DNA of 8,835 bases from Synergistaceae bacterium (GCA_031289165.1 JAITPZ010000039.1:1-8835); one strand, 5' to 3'. Positions 1-5,978 are shown, counted from the first letter of the stretch. Translations and numbers: made by a program. Notes: generated by a model from the sequence alone, not told the origin.

Positions 1-1
1 G

Positions 2-94
2 TCGAAGGTGGACGAAACCCGGTCCTCGGTCCGTCTGGTGACCTCCTGGGCGACAAAGGAAGACGTGGTCAGGGAGTTTATTGAGGAGTTCTGA
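2..94 (+). CDS. C-terminal end of a probable threonine aldolase family protein (5' truncated)
   Basis: Only the last 30 codons are in the window, read in frame 2 and ending at TGA 92-94. The peptide includes SSVRLVTSWATKEDVVREF, which resembles the C-terminal small domain of PLP-dependent low-specificity L-threonine aldolases (fold-type I), where a '(V/I)RLVTSWAT..EDV..F' stretch ends the protein. These enzymes cleave L-threonine or L-allo-threonine to glycine and acetaldehyde in the cytoplasm. The catalytic lysine region lies outside the window, so assignment rests on a short tail; a related PLP fold-type I enzyme is possible. The gene converges on secF, with the 246-280 terminator between them. 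Confidence 0.6.
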   Translation, partial: SKVDETRSSVRLVTSWATKEDVVREFIEEF

Positions 95-245
95 CTAATG
101 GGGTAAGGGGGCCCGCGAGACAAAGAATCGATGTCGACAACCTGAGCGTTTCTCCAGACCTTTGGAGTTCCGCCCTCACCGAAAAACTCCTGACGACCCA
201 CCTGCCGATTCCTCGCCGTCGTGCGCGGAAGATCCCAGGGGAATT

Positions 246-280
246 AAAAAACGCCCCGGAGCGGTATCGTTCCGGGGCGT
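246..280 (-). terminator. Rho-independent terminator after the yajC-secD-secF operon
   Basis: A perfect 10-bp inverted repeat (ACGCCCCGGA at 251-260 and TCCGGGGCGT at 271-280) encloses a 10-nt loop. On the minus strand the stem is followed at once by TTTTTT (A-run on plus at about 245-250), the classic intrinsic terminator layout. It lies about 53 nt past the secF stop. On the plus strand no T-run follows, so it should work mainly for secF and not for the converging aldolase gene. Confidence 0.9.
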
Positions 281-332
281 CGTTCGATATCGGGTCTTTG
301 ATTTCAGTTTTGCATCAGGTCGAAAGTATCCG

Positions 333-1208
333 CTATTTGCCGCCTTCGGGTTTGAAAAGCCACCACTCGACGATCATGCCCGTCGCGACGTAAATCGAGC
401 TGTACGTCCCGACGATAACGCCCACCAGCATCGCGTAGCTGAACGGCGAAAGGACGGGGCCGCCCCAGATACAGAGGGCCAGAACGGGGAAAAGCGTCGT
501 CAGGGTCGTGTTGATCGTGCGGGAAAGCGTCTGGTTGACGGACGTGTTCAGCAGAGCGACGATGCCGTCCCTGCCCAGGTTTTTCCAGTTTTCGCGGACG
601 CGGTCCAGGATGATGATTGTGTTGTTCAGCGAATAACCCACGATCGTCAGAATCGCCGCGATGAAGGACGAGGAGATCTCCATGCGCGTCAGGCTGAAAA
701 AGCCCAGGGCCAGAACGACGTCGTGTACCAGCGGAAAGACGCTGACCACGGCAAAGCGGAGCTGAAAGCGCACGGTGATGTAGATGAGAATGGCGACAAG
801 CGCCGCCGTCAGGCCCCAAACGGCCTGCGTGCGCAGTTCCTTTCCGACCACGGGCCCTACCTTTTCGAAGCCTATGACCTTCATGTCCTTATATTTTTCA
901 CTCAGGACGCCGACGAGCTGCGCACGGCTTTCATCGGTGTCCTCGTTGGTTCGGATGATGATGCCCCTGTCGCCGAAATCCTGAATCATGGCCTCCTTCG
1001 CCACCACGGCGGAGACCACCTCGCGGACCTCTCCGACGTTGGGGCGACTGTCGAACTCGACCTGCACGACGTTGCCGCCGGTGAAATCGATCCCAAGGTT
1101 CAGTCCCCGAAAGGTCACCAGCGCCAGGCTGAGGATAAAAAGCGTCGCGCTTACCGTCATGGCGGGCCTCCGCCATTTCATAAAGTCAAACTGAACGTCC
1201 AGCTTCAT
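333..1208 (-). CDS. secF: Protein translocase subunit SecF
   Basis: SecF pairs with SecD in the cytoplasmic membrane and uses the proton (or sodium) gradient to help SecYEG/SecA-driven export. The 291-residue protein has the first membrane segment at about 17-35, the LNLGIDFTGG motif at 36-45, a periplasmic P4-type domain, and five further membrane segments with GYSLNNTIIILDRVREN at 191-207 and NQTLSRT at 225-231. Length is normal for a stand-alone SecF. I start at the ATG at 1206-1208: GGGGAG lies 8 nt upstream, whereas the upstream ATG (1214) and GTG (1217) sit almost on it. That site overlaps the secD TAG stop, suggesting translational coupling. Residue 196 is Asn where the family usually has the proton-relay Asp; the partner Arg (R230) is present. 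Confidence 0.96.
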   Translation of the reverse strand: MKLDVQFDFMKWRRPAMTVSATLFILSLALVTFRGLNLGIDFTGGNVVQVEFDSRPNVGEVREVVSAVVAKEAMIQDFGDRGIIIRTNEDTDESRAQLVGVLSEKYKDMKVIGFEKVGPVVGKELRTQAVWGLTAALVAILIYITVRFQLRFAVVSVFPLVHDVVLALGFFSLTRMEISSSFIAAILTIVGYSLNNTIIILDRVRENWKNLGRDGIVALLNTSVNQTLSRTINTTLTTLFPVLALCIWGGPVLSPFSYAMLVGVIVGTYSSIYVATGMIVEWWLFKPEGGK

Positions 1209-1221
1209 TCGCATCACTCCC

Positions 1222-2619
1222 CTAACTCTGCTTCAGGGCATGTTTCTTCGAACTGACGAAGATCTGCAGGATCACCCTGGTCACCACGACGTTGGAAAAG
1301 ACGCTTGCCACCAGGCCGATGGAAAGCGTCACGCCAAACCCGCGGACGGAACCCGTTCCGAAGTAGAACAGGACGACGGCCGCGATCAGCGTCGTGATGT
1401 TGGAATCGAGAATCGTCACAAGGGCCTTGCGGAATCCGGCGTCCAACGCCGCAAGAGGTGTCTTGCCCGCCCTTATTTCTTCCTTCATGCGCTCGTAGAT
1501 CAGGACGTTGCCGTCAACCGCCATGCCGATGGTCAGAATGATGCCCGCGATACCCGGCAGCGTCAGGGTCGCCCTGAAGGCGATCAGTCCCGCGAATACG
1601 AGAAGCATCGTGACGGCGAGCGCCACGTCCGCGGCCAGGCCGTTGAATCGGTAGTAAATCAGCATGAAGATAAACACCAGCACCGCGCCCGCAAGGCCGG
1701 CCTGAACTCCCTGACGAACGGAGTCCGCGCCAAGAGTGGGGCCGACCGACCGGTTTTCGGCGACCTCGACCTCGACCGGCAGAGCCCCCGCGTTCAGCAT
1801 GATCACGAGGCGCCTCGCCTCGTCGACCGAAAAACGTCCCGTGATCTGAGCGTTTCCGCCTGAAATGCGATCCTGGACGACGGGGGCGGAAATGGTGATT
1901 CCGTCCAGCACGATCGCCAGTTCTTTGCCCACGAGTCTCCCGGTAGCCTCCTCGAAGGATTTTGCCCCCTCGTCGTTGAAGGAAAGAGATACCCCCATGC
2001 GTCCAATCCCGTCGCGATTAATCTCGGCTCTCTTCAGGTCCTTACCCGCGACAAGAGCGCCGCCGAGGAGGTAATAGCGCAGGTTGTTCTCGTTTTCTCC
2101 GCGGGATGCAATGGCGCCCTCAATCCCGGCGGCGCGTTCCTCGAAGCGGGATCGCGCGCCCCCGGCCGACTCCACGGCGGTGTTCCACCTCGTCTGAGCG
2201 CGTTCGAACTGCTCGTCGCTATCGTAATTGCCCCTCTGCGGAGCCGGAGGCGCCGGTTCGCTCTTATCCAGCACCTCGCGGAACTCCAGGAGCGCGGTCT
2301 TTCCGATCAGCTCCAACGCCGCGGCCGGATCCTGAACGCCGGGCAGATCGACGATGACGCGATCTTTCCCGCTTGTCTGAATGATCGGTTCCGCGACGCC
2401 GTACTGGTCCACGCGATTACGCAGCACCGCCACCAGTCGCTCGATCCCATCGTCCCCCAGTGGATGCTCCGGCGTATCTTTGGCCTGAAGCACGATATGG
2501 GCTCCGCCCTTCAGATCAAGCCCGAGATTTACCCTTCCCGTGATCGGCCAGACGTAGGCCAGCGCGGCCAGTATCACGGCCAATACGACCCACAGGCGCG
2601 TACGGTCCTTACGAAGCAT
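1222..2619 (-). CDS. secD: Protein translocase subunit SecD
   Basis: SecD is the partner of SecF and carries the large periplasmic P1 domain thought to pull or release emerging preproteins. The 465-residue protein has membrane segment 1 at about 8-25, LGLDLKGG at 32-39, the P1 base and head regions (about 50-285), then EVEVAENRSVGPTLG at 283-297 and five membrane segments. The motif GMAVDGNVLIYERMKEE at 365-381 holds the conserved Asp (D369) of the proton pathway. A charged, probably helical stretch at about 120-175 lies within P1. ATG at 2617-2619 has GGGGGA 6 nt upstream. secF follows after a 13-nt gap. A 188-bp gap separates secD from yajC, so a separate promoter or processing signal is possible there. 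Confidence 0.97.
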   Translation of the reverse strand: MLRKDRTRLWVVLAVILAALAYVWPITGRVNLGLDLKGGAHIVLQAKDTPEHPLGDDGIERLVAVLRNRVDQYGVAEPIIQTSGKDRVIVDLPGVQDPAAALELIGKTALLEFREVLDKSEPAPPAPQRGNYDSDEQFERAQTRWNTAVESAGGARSRFEERAAGIEGAIASRGENENNLRYYLLGGALVAGKDLKRAEINRDGIGRMGVSLSFNDEGAKSFEEATGRLVGKELAIVLDGITISAPVVQDRISGGNAQITGRFSVDEARRLVIMLNAGALPVEVEVAENRSVGPTLGADSVRQGVQAGLAGAVLVFIFMLIYYRFNGLAADVALAVTMLLVFAGLIAFRATLTLPGIAGIILTIGMAVDGNVLIYERMKEEIRAGKTPLAALDAGFRKALVTILDSNITTLIAAVVLFYFGTGSVRGFGVTLSIGLVASVFSNVVVTRVILQIFVSSKKHALKQS

Positions 2620-2706
2620 TCCTTATCCCCCTGCTCTGCAAATTTTCACGGCTCCCTCAAAGGGGAAGCCATAAATTTTCCAAATAAACACAACATCAGG
2701 ATGAAC

Positions 2707-2760
2707 CTCTCCCAACATTTAAAAAGTCTCTTAATTCAGGCTTTTTAAGGACAGGGAGAA
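2707..2760 (-). repeat. Nested inverted repeat in the yajC-secD gap
   Basis: Two concentric complementary arms: TCTCCC (2708-2713) with GGGAGA (2754-2759), and TTAAAAAG (2719-2726) with CTTTTTAA (2741-2748). They are separated by 5 nt on each side and close a 14-nt loop. As minus-strand RNA this gives a 6-bp helix, a 5x5 internal loop and an 8-bp helix. No U-run follows, so it is not an intrinsic terminator. Possible roles are mRNA stabilisation, a processing site between yajC and secD, or an operator; none can be chosen from sequence. Confidence 0.5.
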
Positions 2761-2807
2761 AGGTCCATCCCGAAAACTTCCGAAAATCCCGGTTACGCGG
2801 TCCTGTT

Positions 2808-3245
2808 TTATTCTTTTTCTTTTTTCTCCTCCGTCGTCGGAGCGGGGGTCGCGCGTTTCGTCTGCACGGCGGATTTCAAAACACGAACCTTTACGCCATC
2901 CGCGATTTCGACCACGAACGTATCGTCCCTCACCTCGCGCACCGTGCCGAGAAATCCGCCGATCGTAATGACCTGATCCCCCCGGGTGATGCCGCCGATC
3001 AGGGTATCGTGCTGCTTCTGCCGCTTGCGCTGGGGACGGATAATGAAGAAGTAGAAAATGAGGATAAATATGGCAAGCGGGAAAAGCATCCCCATGATGC
3101 CCTGAGCTCCACCCGCCGGCGCTCCACCCTCCGGGGCGGCGCCAGCACCACTGCTGCTGCTGCCGCTTCCACCAAATCCACCGAATCCGCCAAATCCACC
3201 ACAGGACGTTACCGCGGGGGTTGTTGCCGGTGCCTGATCTGCCAT
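2808..3245 (-). CDS. yajC: Preprotein translocase subunit YajC, with Gly/Ser-rich N-terminal extension
   Basis: YajC is the small single-span partner of SecDF. The 145-residue protein has one membrane segment at about 51-69, followed directly by the family hallmark RPQRKRQKQH (70-79) and the small cytoplasmic domain with GDQVITIGGFLGTV (89-102) and VKVRVLKSAV (118-127). A Lys/Glu tail ends the protein. Most YajC proteins place the membrane segment near the N-terminus. Here about 48 residues precede it, rich in Gly, Ala, Ser and Pro, including three GGF units and a Ser run. ATG at 3243-3245 has GGGAGG 8 nt upstream, which supports this start over the internal Met at 51. First gene of the yajC-secD-secF cluster. 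Confidence 0.95.
   Translation of the reverse strand: MADQAPATTPAVTSCGGFGGFGGFGGSGSSSSGAGAAPEGGAPAGGAQGIMGMLFPLAIFILIFYFFIIRPQRKRQKQHDTLIGGITRGDQVITIGGFLGTVREVRDDTFVVEIADGVKVRVLKSAVQTKRATPAPTTEEKKEKE
3168..3200 (-). repeat. 9-bp tandem repeat encoding (Gly-Gly-Phe) units in yajC
   Basis: About 3.5 copies of a 9-bp unit (GGNGGNTTY in coding sense) encode GGFGGFGGFGG, YajC residues 16-26. Copies differ at third positions. As the unit is a multiple of three, gain or loss would change linker length without a frameshift. A run of AGC/AGT Ser codons follows. Confidence 0.7.
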
Positions 3246-3294
3246 AAAATCTTCCTCCCTGTTACTGTTCTTTTATCGATTTTTTCTCGATGAC

Positions 3295-3359
3295 CAATTA
3301 AAACCCGGAAGGCGGGGCTCGTCCGCAGTACTGCGTACCTCGCTGCCCCCCCCGCCGGG
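3295..3359 (-). terminator. GC-rich hairpin with T-run between ridA and yajC (terminator or attenuator)
   Basis: GGCGGGG (3311-3317) pairs with CCCCGCC (3350-3356), and CCC (3304-3306) can add GGG (3357-3359) across a 4-nt bulge. The long loop holds a perfect 12-bp palindrome, CGCAGTACTGCG (3324-3335), which can form its own hairpin. On the minus strand the structure is followed by TTTTAATT. It could end the eno-ridA transcript. Because a strong promoter element lies upstream at 3436-3444, it could also act inside the yajC leader. An 8-C run (3346-3353) lets the stem slip. Confidence 0.6.
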
Positions 3360-3435
3360 AAAATCAATCAGCGTTTTCTGCCGTCCGGACTTCACAGTCA
3401 AAAATTCAAAAATTCATCGCCGGATACAGAACGGC

Positions 3436-3444
3436 ATTATACCA
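3436..3444 (-). promoter_or_regulatory. Extended -10 promoter element for the yajC-secD-secF transcript
   Basis: The minus strand reads TGGTATAAT: a perfect -10 hexamer (3441-3436) with the TGn extension (3444-3442) that can replace a -35 box. No good -35 hexamer lies 16-18 nt upstream. It sits 28 nt after the ridA stop and points at yajC. Transcription would start near 3429, giving a leader of about 184 nt that includes the 3295-3359 hairpin. Assignment is by motif only. Confidence 0.55.
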
Positions 3445-3471
3445 GAGACCGCCTTCGATTCGTCCTTACGG

Positions 3472-3852
3472 TTATCCCTTCCAGGCGATGAGTTCGACCT
3501 CGACCAGGGCGCCTTTGGGCAGATCTTTTACCGCAACGAGGGAACGCGCGGGTGGATTTTCTTTGAAATATTCGGCATATATGCCGTTAATCAGGGAAAA
3601 ATCCTCTATCGCTGCGACGAACACCGTCGTCCTGACGACCTGCTGCATCGTGAAACCGGCCCCCTCGACGACGGCCTTCGCGTTATCGAGCGCGCGTTTC
3701 GTCTGTTCTCCGACGCCGCCCGCCGCCATCTGTCCCGTTTTGGGGTCGAGAGCAATCTGTCCCGAGGCGAAAAGAAAATCCCCGGCCTGAACGGCCTGGC
3801 TGTAGGGGCCGATTGCCGCAGGCGCGCCCTCTGTGGTAATGATCTTCTTCAT
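3472..3852 (-). CDS. ridA: RidA family reactive intermediate/imine deaminase
   Basis: RidA (YjgF/YER057c/UK114) proteins are cytoplasmic trimers that hydrolyse 2-aminoacrylate and related enamines or imines released by PLP enzymes, protecting those enzymes from inactivation. The 126-residue length is typical. Key residues are present: Tyr17 in IGPYSQA, FASGQIALDP (28-37), the Arg103 that binds the carboxylate in PPARSLVAV (100-108), and Glu120 in LVEVELIA. These mark it as the active RidA type. ATG (3850-3852) overlaps the eno stop in ATGA, with GAGGA 10 nt upstream inside eno, so it is co-transcribed and probably translationally coupled with eno. Confidence 0.94.
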   Translation of the reverse strand: MKKIITTEGAPAAIGPYSQAVQAGDFLFASGQIALDPKTGQMAAGGVGEQTKRALDNAKAVVEGAGFTMQQVVRTTVFVAAIEDFSLINGIYAEYFKENPPARSLVAVKDLPKGALVEVELIAWKG

Positions 3853-5156
3853 TGTTTCTGCGTCCTCGAAAAACGCTTCAGCCCCGCGTAGCAGGCGACC
3901 TCGCCCAGCTCTTCCCCGATACGAAGGAGCTGGTTGTACTTGGCGACGCGGTCGGTGCGCGCGATGGAACCCGTCTTGATCTGCCCCGTCTTCATCGCGA
4001 CGGAAAGGTCGCTGATGAACGTGTCGTCCGTCTCGCCGGACCGGTGCGAAATGATCGAGGCGTAACCAGCCAGGGTCGCCATCTGCACGACCTCGACGGT
4101 CTCGGAGACCGTGCCGATCTGGTTCAGTTTCACCAGAACGGCGTTGGCCACGCCTTCTTTGATGCCGCGCGCCAGGATCTCCGGGTTCGTGACGAAGAGG
4201 TCGTCGCCCACGAGCTGAACCTTACCGCCCAGGCGTTTGGTGAGAGCGGCCCAGCCCTTCCAGTCTTCCTCCGCCATGCCGTCCTCGATCGAGAGGATGG
4301 GGTAGTCCCTGCAAAGCCCTTCGTAGTAGGCGATCAGCTCGTCCGCCGTGAAGGTCTTTCCCTCGCCCTCGAATACGTATTTGCCGTCGTCCTTATCGTC
4401 CTTCTTTTTGAAGAACTCCGACGAGGCGACGTCGAGCGCGAAGCTGATGTCCGTTCCCGGCTTGTAGCCCGCCTTCTCGACAGCCTCCACCAGAAGGTCC
4501 AGCGCCTCCCGGTTGGTTTTAAGATCGGGGGCGAACCCTCCCTCGTCGCCGACGCCGGTCGAATATTTGCGCGCCCGGATGCAGCCCTTCAGGGCGTGGT
4601 AGGTCTCCGTCCCCATGCGGAGGGCCTCGGAGAAGCTCGGCGCATTGTGGGGAACGATCATGAACTCCTGAATGTCGACGGTGTTGTCCGCGTGAGCGCC
4701 GCCGTTGATGACGTTCATCATCGGCGTGGGCAGAGTGTGCGATCCCAGCCCGCCGAGGTAGGCCCACAGCGGCAGCTCGTGGCTGGCCGCGGCGGCGCGG
4801 GCGACGGCCATGGAGACGCCAAGAATCGCGTTCGCGCCCAGAGTCGACTTGCCCGGCGTTCCATCCAGGTCGATCATCGTTTTGTCGATCCCGGCCTGCT
4901 CGTCGGCGTCCATGCCGATCAGTTCCGGCGCTATTTTTTCGTTGACGTTCTCGACGGCCTTCAGAACGCCCTTGCCGCCGTAACGCTTATCCTCCGTATC
5001 GCGAAGCTCCAGCGCCTCGTGGACTCCCGTGGACGCCCCCGAGGGAACGCCGGCGCGACCGAACGATCCGTCTTCCAGAAAAACGTCGACCTCCACCGTG
5101 GGGTTGCCCCTCGAATCCAGTATTTCTCTGCCATGAATTCCTACAATCGTACCCAT
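3849..5156 (-). CDS. eno: Enolase (phosphopyruvate hydratase)
   Basis: Converts 2-phosphoglycerate to phosphoenolpyruvate in glycolysis and the reverse in gluconeogenesis. The 435-residue protein is full length. It begins with IVGIHGREILDSRGNPTVEV and has the SGASTG loop (39-44), His155 in NGGAHADN, the catalytic Glu205 in GVGDEGG, metal ligands Asp242, Glu291 (SIEDGMAEEDW) and Asp318 (VGDDLFVTN), catalytic Lys343 in LVKLNQIG, and the SHRSGET loop (370-376). ATG at 5154-5156 has AAGGGAG about 10 nt upstream. A structured 335-bp region precedes it, and ridA follows with a 4-nt overlap. All catalytic residues look intact. Confidence 0.98.
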   Translation of the reverse strand: MGTIVGIHGREILDSRGNPTVEVDVFLEDGSFGRAGVPSGASTGVHEALELRDTEDKRYGGKGVLKAVENVNEKIAPELIGMDADEQAGIDKTMIDLDGTPGKSTLGANAILGVSMAVARAAAASHELPLWAYLGGLGSHTLPTPMMNVINGGAHADNTVDIQEFMIVPHNAPSFSEALRMGTETYHALKGCIRARKYSTGVGDEGGFAPDLKTNREALDLLVEAVEKAGYKPGTDISFALDVASSEFFKKKDDKDDGKYVFEGEGKTFTADELIAYYEGLCRDYPILSIEDGMAEEDWKGWAALTKRLGGKVQLVGDDLFVTNPEILARGIKEGVANAVLVKLNQIGTVSETVEVVQMATLAGYASIISHRSGETDDTFISDLSVAMKTGQIKTGSIARTDRVAKYNQLLRIGEELGEVACYAGLKRFSRTQKQ

Positions 5157-5175
5157 TGCTCCACTGCTCCCTTCC

Positions 5176-5247
5176 CAGGGTTACGGACCCTGAACCCGTT
5201 ACCCGCTTCGTCGGGGCGACAAAAAGACACGCCCCGCATTGCCGGGG
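5176..5247 (-). promoter_or_regulatory. Putative structured 5' leader of eno with alternative hairpins
   Basis: Read on the minus strand toward eno, CCCCG/CGGGG (5243-5247 and 5232-5236) competes with CGGGGCG/CGCCCCG (5230-5236 and 5212-5218) for the same bases. Further on, a GGGTAACGG-type arm (5196-5204) paired with CCGTAACCC (5178-5186, one mismatch) competes with CAGGGT/ACCCTG (5187-5192 and 5176-5181). The last hairpin ends just upstream of the eno ribosome-binding site. A TTTTT run follows the first hairpin after 6 nt. This is attenuator-like in form only; it may simply terminate the rqcP-like transcript. Confidence 0.35.
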
Positions 5248-5288
5248 AAAAATTTCATATCGAATTAAAATTCAGAGGCCTGAAGTTC

Positions 5289-5316
5289 GAAATATCTAAA
5301 AAGGCAGCGATATTTC
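5289..5316. repeat. Perfect 8-bp inverted repeat upstream of eno
   Basis: GAAATATC (5289-5296) and GATATTTC (5309-5316) are perfect reverse complements around a 12-nt spacer. The spacing suits either a hairpin or an operator bound by a dimeric regulator. It lies about 130-160 nt upstream of the eno start in AT-rich sequence. No regulator family can be named. Confidence 0.5.
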
Positions 5317-5491
5317 ACCATCAAGAGCATTGTCGACTCTCGCCTGAGCACGAATTGGTACAGTGAATTCAATTCAAGTAAAAAGCCTAAAGTTTAGAAT
5401 AGCTAAAAACGGCTCACTATCGAGGAAAACTTTTAGCCTCTTTATAGTAAACTTAAGTTAAACCACTATATCAGTTCACGTTCACGGAGGA

Positions 5492-5767
5492 TCACCAGGG
5501 TTTTTCGTCGGGACGAACCTGGCGCTCCTCCAGCACCTCACAGGCCACCGTCTGCGGGCGCTTCAAAAGCTGCTCGTCGACGCATAAAACCTTCACCCTG
5601 AGAACCCTCGCCATATAGGCAACCTCAATCGTCCCGCCCTCGCGCACCTCGGCGGACGGTTTGCAGGAGCGTCCGTCGATGCGGACGGCCCCCACCTCGA
5701 TCATCTCCTGCGCCACGGTCCGGCGCTTCACCAGACGGGCCATTTTCAAAAACTTATCGATTCGCAC
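5492..5767 (-). CDS. rqcP: S4-domain RNA-binding protein, RqcP/Hsp15 (YabO) family
   Basis: A 91-residue protein made of an S4 RNA-binding fold at about 1-48 plus a short C-terminal tail. It starts MRIDKFLKMARLVKRRTVA and has VGAVRIDGRSCKPSAEVREG (25-44), the standard layout of the YabO/RqcP and Hsp15 group. In Firmicutes RqcP binds the 50S subunit beside peptidyl-tRNA and works with RqcH in ribosome-associated quality control; Hsp15 plays a related role. The start is GTG (5765-5767), with GAGGG 6 nt upstream, because no suitable ATG exists. Transcribed alone from 5827-5855 or possibly into eno. Function is inferred from family. Confidence 0.85.
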   Translation of the reverse strand: MRIDKFLKMARLVKRRTVAQEMIEVGAVRIDGRSCKPSAEVREGGTIEVAYMARVLRVKVLCVDEQLLKRPQTVACEVLEERQVRPDEKPW

Positions 5768-5826
5768 CGAACACCCTCGCCCTTCGAAATCCTCACATCC
5801 CGGTCTCCACAGAAATCCTCGGATAG

Positions 5827-5855
5827 TTTACAACATATTACCGATTTGAAGTCAA
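5827..5855 (-). promoter_or_regulatory. Probable sigma-70 promoter of the rqcP-like gene
   Basis: On the minus strand a TTGACT -35 (5855-5850, 5 of 6 matches) and a TGTAAA -10 (5832-5827, 4 of 6) are separated by exactly 17 bp. A TGn extension precedes the -10. Transcription would start near 5820, giving a leader of about 53 nt. Upstream sequence faces the divergent TRAP operon. Confidence 0.5.
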
Positions 5856-5911
5856 AGGCCTGATGGAGAAACTAAGCAACTCGCGCAGCTTCGCTGAACC
5901 TGCGGTCCGTT

Positions 5912-5970
5912 CGCCCCTCCTCCGAGCGTACCGTCATGTTATTTTACCCGACGCCGCGCAGAGGAGGGCG
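5912..5970. repeat. Long-spaced inverted repeat upstream of the TRAP operon promoter
   Basis: CGCCCCTCCTC (5912-5922) and GAGGAGGGCG (5961-5970) are reverse complements except for one extra C in the left arm, with a spacer of 38 nt. The right arm ends 8 nt before the TATAAT at 5979 and so covers the place of the -35 box. This is a plausible operator or activator site, but could also be a chance GC-rich match. Confidence 0.35.
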
Positions 5971-5978
5971 CGACAGGC

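Larger units (their letters stand above)
5157..5491. other. 335-bp intergenic region upstream of eno
   Basis: No gene is supported here. The eno-distal part (about 5250-5470) is clearly more AT-rich than its surroundings and full of short palindromes: TGAATT-C-AATTCA (5364-5376), GAAATATC-N12-GATATTTC (5289-5316), and AACTTAAGTT (5450-5459) nested inside TATAGT/ACTATA (5443-5470). The eno-proximal part (5176-5247) has GC-rich hairpins. I found no sigma-70 promoter with two good boxes; the best lone -10 is TATAAA on the minus strand near 5445. The eno promoter is presumably here. Confidence 0.5.

Noticed and set aside
139..175. CTCCA/TGGAG small dyad after the aldolase gene as its terminator
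   Set aside because: Five base pairs and no T-run downstream on the plus strand.
162..1256. 364-codon open frame on the plus strand opposite secF
   Set aside because: Charged, low-complexity product running antisense through the terminator and the whole of secF; shadow of secF codon bias.
2650..2670. Imperfect hairpin GGCTCCC/GGGAAGCC-like just upstream of secD
   Set aside because: Only 4+2 pairs around a mismatch with no T-run; not distinguishable from chance.
3246..3300. TTGGTC/TAAAAG as a yajC promoter close to the start codon
   Set aside because: Only 3 of 6 and 4 of 6 matches; the extended -10 at 3436-3444 is much better. An ATCGA/TCGAT 5-bp dyad here is also too short to report.
3852..5366. 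504-codon open frame on the plus strand opposite eno
   Set aside because: Antisense shadow of the strongly biased eno codons; no recognisable protein motif, and eno on the other strand is intact with all catalytic residues.
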